DNA of 64,000 bases from an uncultured bacterium (GTDB lineage Bacteria; Bipolaricaulota; Bipolaricaulia; RBG-16-55-9; DRJF01). The first letter of the stretch is position 1. Each line of letters starts with the position of its first letter. The notes below the pieces were generated by a model. The model was not told where the DNA came from and made no database searches. It saw only the letters and a list, made by a program, of their open reading frames with translations. Below are positions 62,788-64,000 of this stretch, piece after piece. A program made the translations under genes and the position numbers. The stretch covers positions 32,711 to 96,710 of the forward strand of contig CAJXGD010000001.1 in NCBI GenBank assembly GCA_913053845.1. Direction: 5' to 3'.

Positions 62788-64000
62788 ATGGAAGACAGAT
62801 CGATGCACAAACTCCTCCTGTCGGCAGCAGAAAGCCACGGTCTTGTCGGTGCGTCGGTGTCTTCCGATGACGAGCTGGCAGCGCTGCCACAGCACCACGG
62901 TGTGCCTGTTGTAGGCGTCAGGGGGGAGATCACGATTGCGGGGAAACCGGTGTCGCTGTCTCTGGCGCTCCGCGTTTCCGCGCCATGTTGCTTGCCCCTC
63001 ATCTTCATGCAGCCTTGGGACGCGTTCGGCGTCATACCCCACATCGACACCGATGGGTACGTGTGTTACGCGCAGAACGAAGGTCTGATCCTTGACCCGA
63101 ACCGTTTCGAACAGGTGGTATCGACATCCCTCAACGAAGCCATCGCTCAGATTGCCGCAGGGGCAAACGGGGAAAACTCGCGTGATTTCATCGACGAATT
63201 CCTGCCCTACTGGAACCGCCAAAAGGGGATACTGAGTGCCCACTGCTTCGTGGAGCCAAGCGATGCCCCCAAGATCGTGCAAGCCTTCGTTGAGGGCAAC
63301 ACGTATCAGCACGTCTGCGACCGGGAAGCCGACCTTCGGGACTACCTCTCTGGATCCGATGCGAAGCACTTCACACAGCGCAACGCCCTCTACGTCCCTT
63401 TGCCGGAGGGGACGGTAATCATCCCCCCTCATCCGGAGGCTGGCTGGTCACCAGCAGAAGCAACCACCGTCTTAATTCAACACCTAAACGATCGAACGGC
63501 GAAGGAGATTGCGAAGCTCTGCCGCAAGCTGACCAAACGTGAAGAGCTGGTTGTTGTGCACTTGCCGCGCGCAGCCGGAAATGGAGGATCTCTATTCGGG
63601 TTGAAATACGAAGGCGTCCACAAGCTTCATCCCTTGGCCGGTGGGCCTGCTCCAAGCAGTGTCTCACCGGTGAAGCTGTTGAGATATGACCGGTCACTCC
63701 TCCTGCCGCGAGGAGGGGCCGATGCCGAACTGCACGACAAACGCGTGCTTGTGGTTGGTTGCGGGTCGGTCGGCGGCTTCCTCGCTGTTGAACTGGCGCG
63801 GTCGGGGATTGGACATCTGAGTCTTGTCGATCACGACACCTTGGACGGTGACAACGTGTTCAGGCACGTTCTGGGCAGGAAGCACCTGAATGAGAAGGGA
63901 AACAAAGCAGAACTTCTGACCACGCACATATCAGAGAACATTCCCTACATGAATGTCACCCCAGTACCATCCCGCATAGAGCAGGCAATCAACGGCGGGA
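62788..64000 (+). CDS. Cap2-like E2-E1 ubiquitin-transfer fusion, cut by the window end
   Basis: An open frame of 404 codons that runs past base 64000 without a stop. The N-terminal half is E2-like with a candidate catalytic Cys93 in the IDTDGYVCYAQNEG segment; from about residue 318 a ThiF/E1 domain begins (VLVVGCGSVGGFLAVELARSG, nucleotide loop around 322-335, then LVDHDTLDGDNVFRHVLG). This is the architecture of CBASS Cap2, which conjugates or primes the CD-NTase through its C-terminus. It starts 11 nt after the CD-NTase stop. The E1 Cys, any JAB protease (Cap3) and the effector lie beyond the window. Confidence 0.87.
   Translation, partial: MEDRSMHKLLLSAAESHGLVGASVSSDDELAALPQHHGVPVVGVRGEITIAGKPVSLSLALRVSAPCCLPLIFMQPWDAFGVIPHIDTDGYVCYAQNEGLILDPNRFEQVVSTSLNEAIAQIAAGANGENSRDFIDEFLPYWNRQKGILSAHCFVEPSDAPKIVQAFVEGNTYQHVCDREADLRDYLSGSDAKHFTQRNALYVPLPEGTVIIPPHPEAGWSPAEATTVLIQHLNDRTAKEIAKLCRKLTKREELVVVHLPRAAGNGGSLFGLKYEGVHKLHPLAGGPAPSSVSPVKLLRYDRSLLLPRGGADAELHDKRVLVVGCGSVGGFLAVELARSGIGHLSLVDHDTLDGDNVFRHVLGRKHLNEKGNKAELLTTHISENIPYMNVTPVPSRIEQAINGG

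Overview
The window reads as a compact, GC-rich chromosome segment from a bacterium with sigma70-type promoters (TTGACA/TATAAT-like boxes spaced 16-18 bp appear before many genes). Signs of secreted and possibly outer-membrane proteins (lipobox, Tat signal, a predicted C-terminal beta-barrel, a beta-repeat exoprotein), menaquinone-linked Fe-S oxidoreductases, superoxide dismutase, a LutABC lactate-oxidation set and several Crp/Fnr proteins suggest an uncultured, probably facultatively respiring bacterium of a deep lineage (Acetothermia/Bipolaricaulota- or Chloroflexota-like gene content). That placement is an impression and not a firm assignment; no rRNA gene is present to settle it.

Layout. 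0.2-6.9 kb (minus): one tight operon of an MTH865-like protein, thiolase, folP, yceD-like, ruvC, polA and a lipoprotein cyclophilin. 7-14 kb: tRNA-Glu(UUC), a secreted LamG-like protein, a WecA-like/WecG fusion, then divergent hsp20-lon and htrA. 14-18 kb: tRNA-Ala and tRNA-Ile, a cyclase-family hydrolase, an HTH protein, a Fur-family regulator with a ZIP transporter, and lgt. 18-25 kb: lutC and a LutA-LutB fusion, a methyltransferase, the primary-type sigma factor, and an EMO/FadF-like membrane Fe-S oxidoreductase. 25-30 kb: a DRG-like GTPase, an eRF1-like (baeRF/VLRF1) protein, a hydrolase, tRNA-Glu(CUC), and a Tat-exported FG-GAP propeller. 30-43 kb: a histidine kinase/response regulator, Crp and Lrp regulators, nadE, ksgA, a short dnaA, a second Crp, ruvA, a YigZ protein, and a CtpA protease with a DUF4384/PEGA protein. 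43-54 kb: an APC permease with Usp domains, a two-subunit acyl-CoA mutase with isobutyryl-CoA-mutase signature residues, a CorC-like protein, accBC, recF-dciA and a glycosyltransferase. 54-61 kb: a protein of eleven 27-residue repeats, a third Crp, hisS, sod, tgt and a queuosine-salvage glycosidase.

The last 3 kb differ. After the core tgt operon comes an inverted-repeat element, a decapitated tyrosine-recombinase (integron-type) gene, a 145-bp array of four 23-bp palindromes at about 40-bp period, a CBASS-type CD-NTase and a Cap2-like E2-E1 fusion that runs off the window end. I read this as the left border of a defence island carrying a type II CBASS operon; its effector and any JAB protease would lie beyond base 64000.

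Recurring themes are leaderless transcription (at least seven genes start 7-9 nt after a -10 box and lack a Shine-Dalgarno), ATGA/GTGA-coupled operons, and convergent neighbours whose coding regions overlap by up to 85 bp. Metabolically the window joins fatty/branched acyl-CoA turnover (thiolase, ICM-like mutase, EMO-like oxidoreductase, AccBC) with lactate oxidation into the quinone pool.
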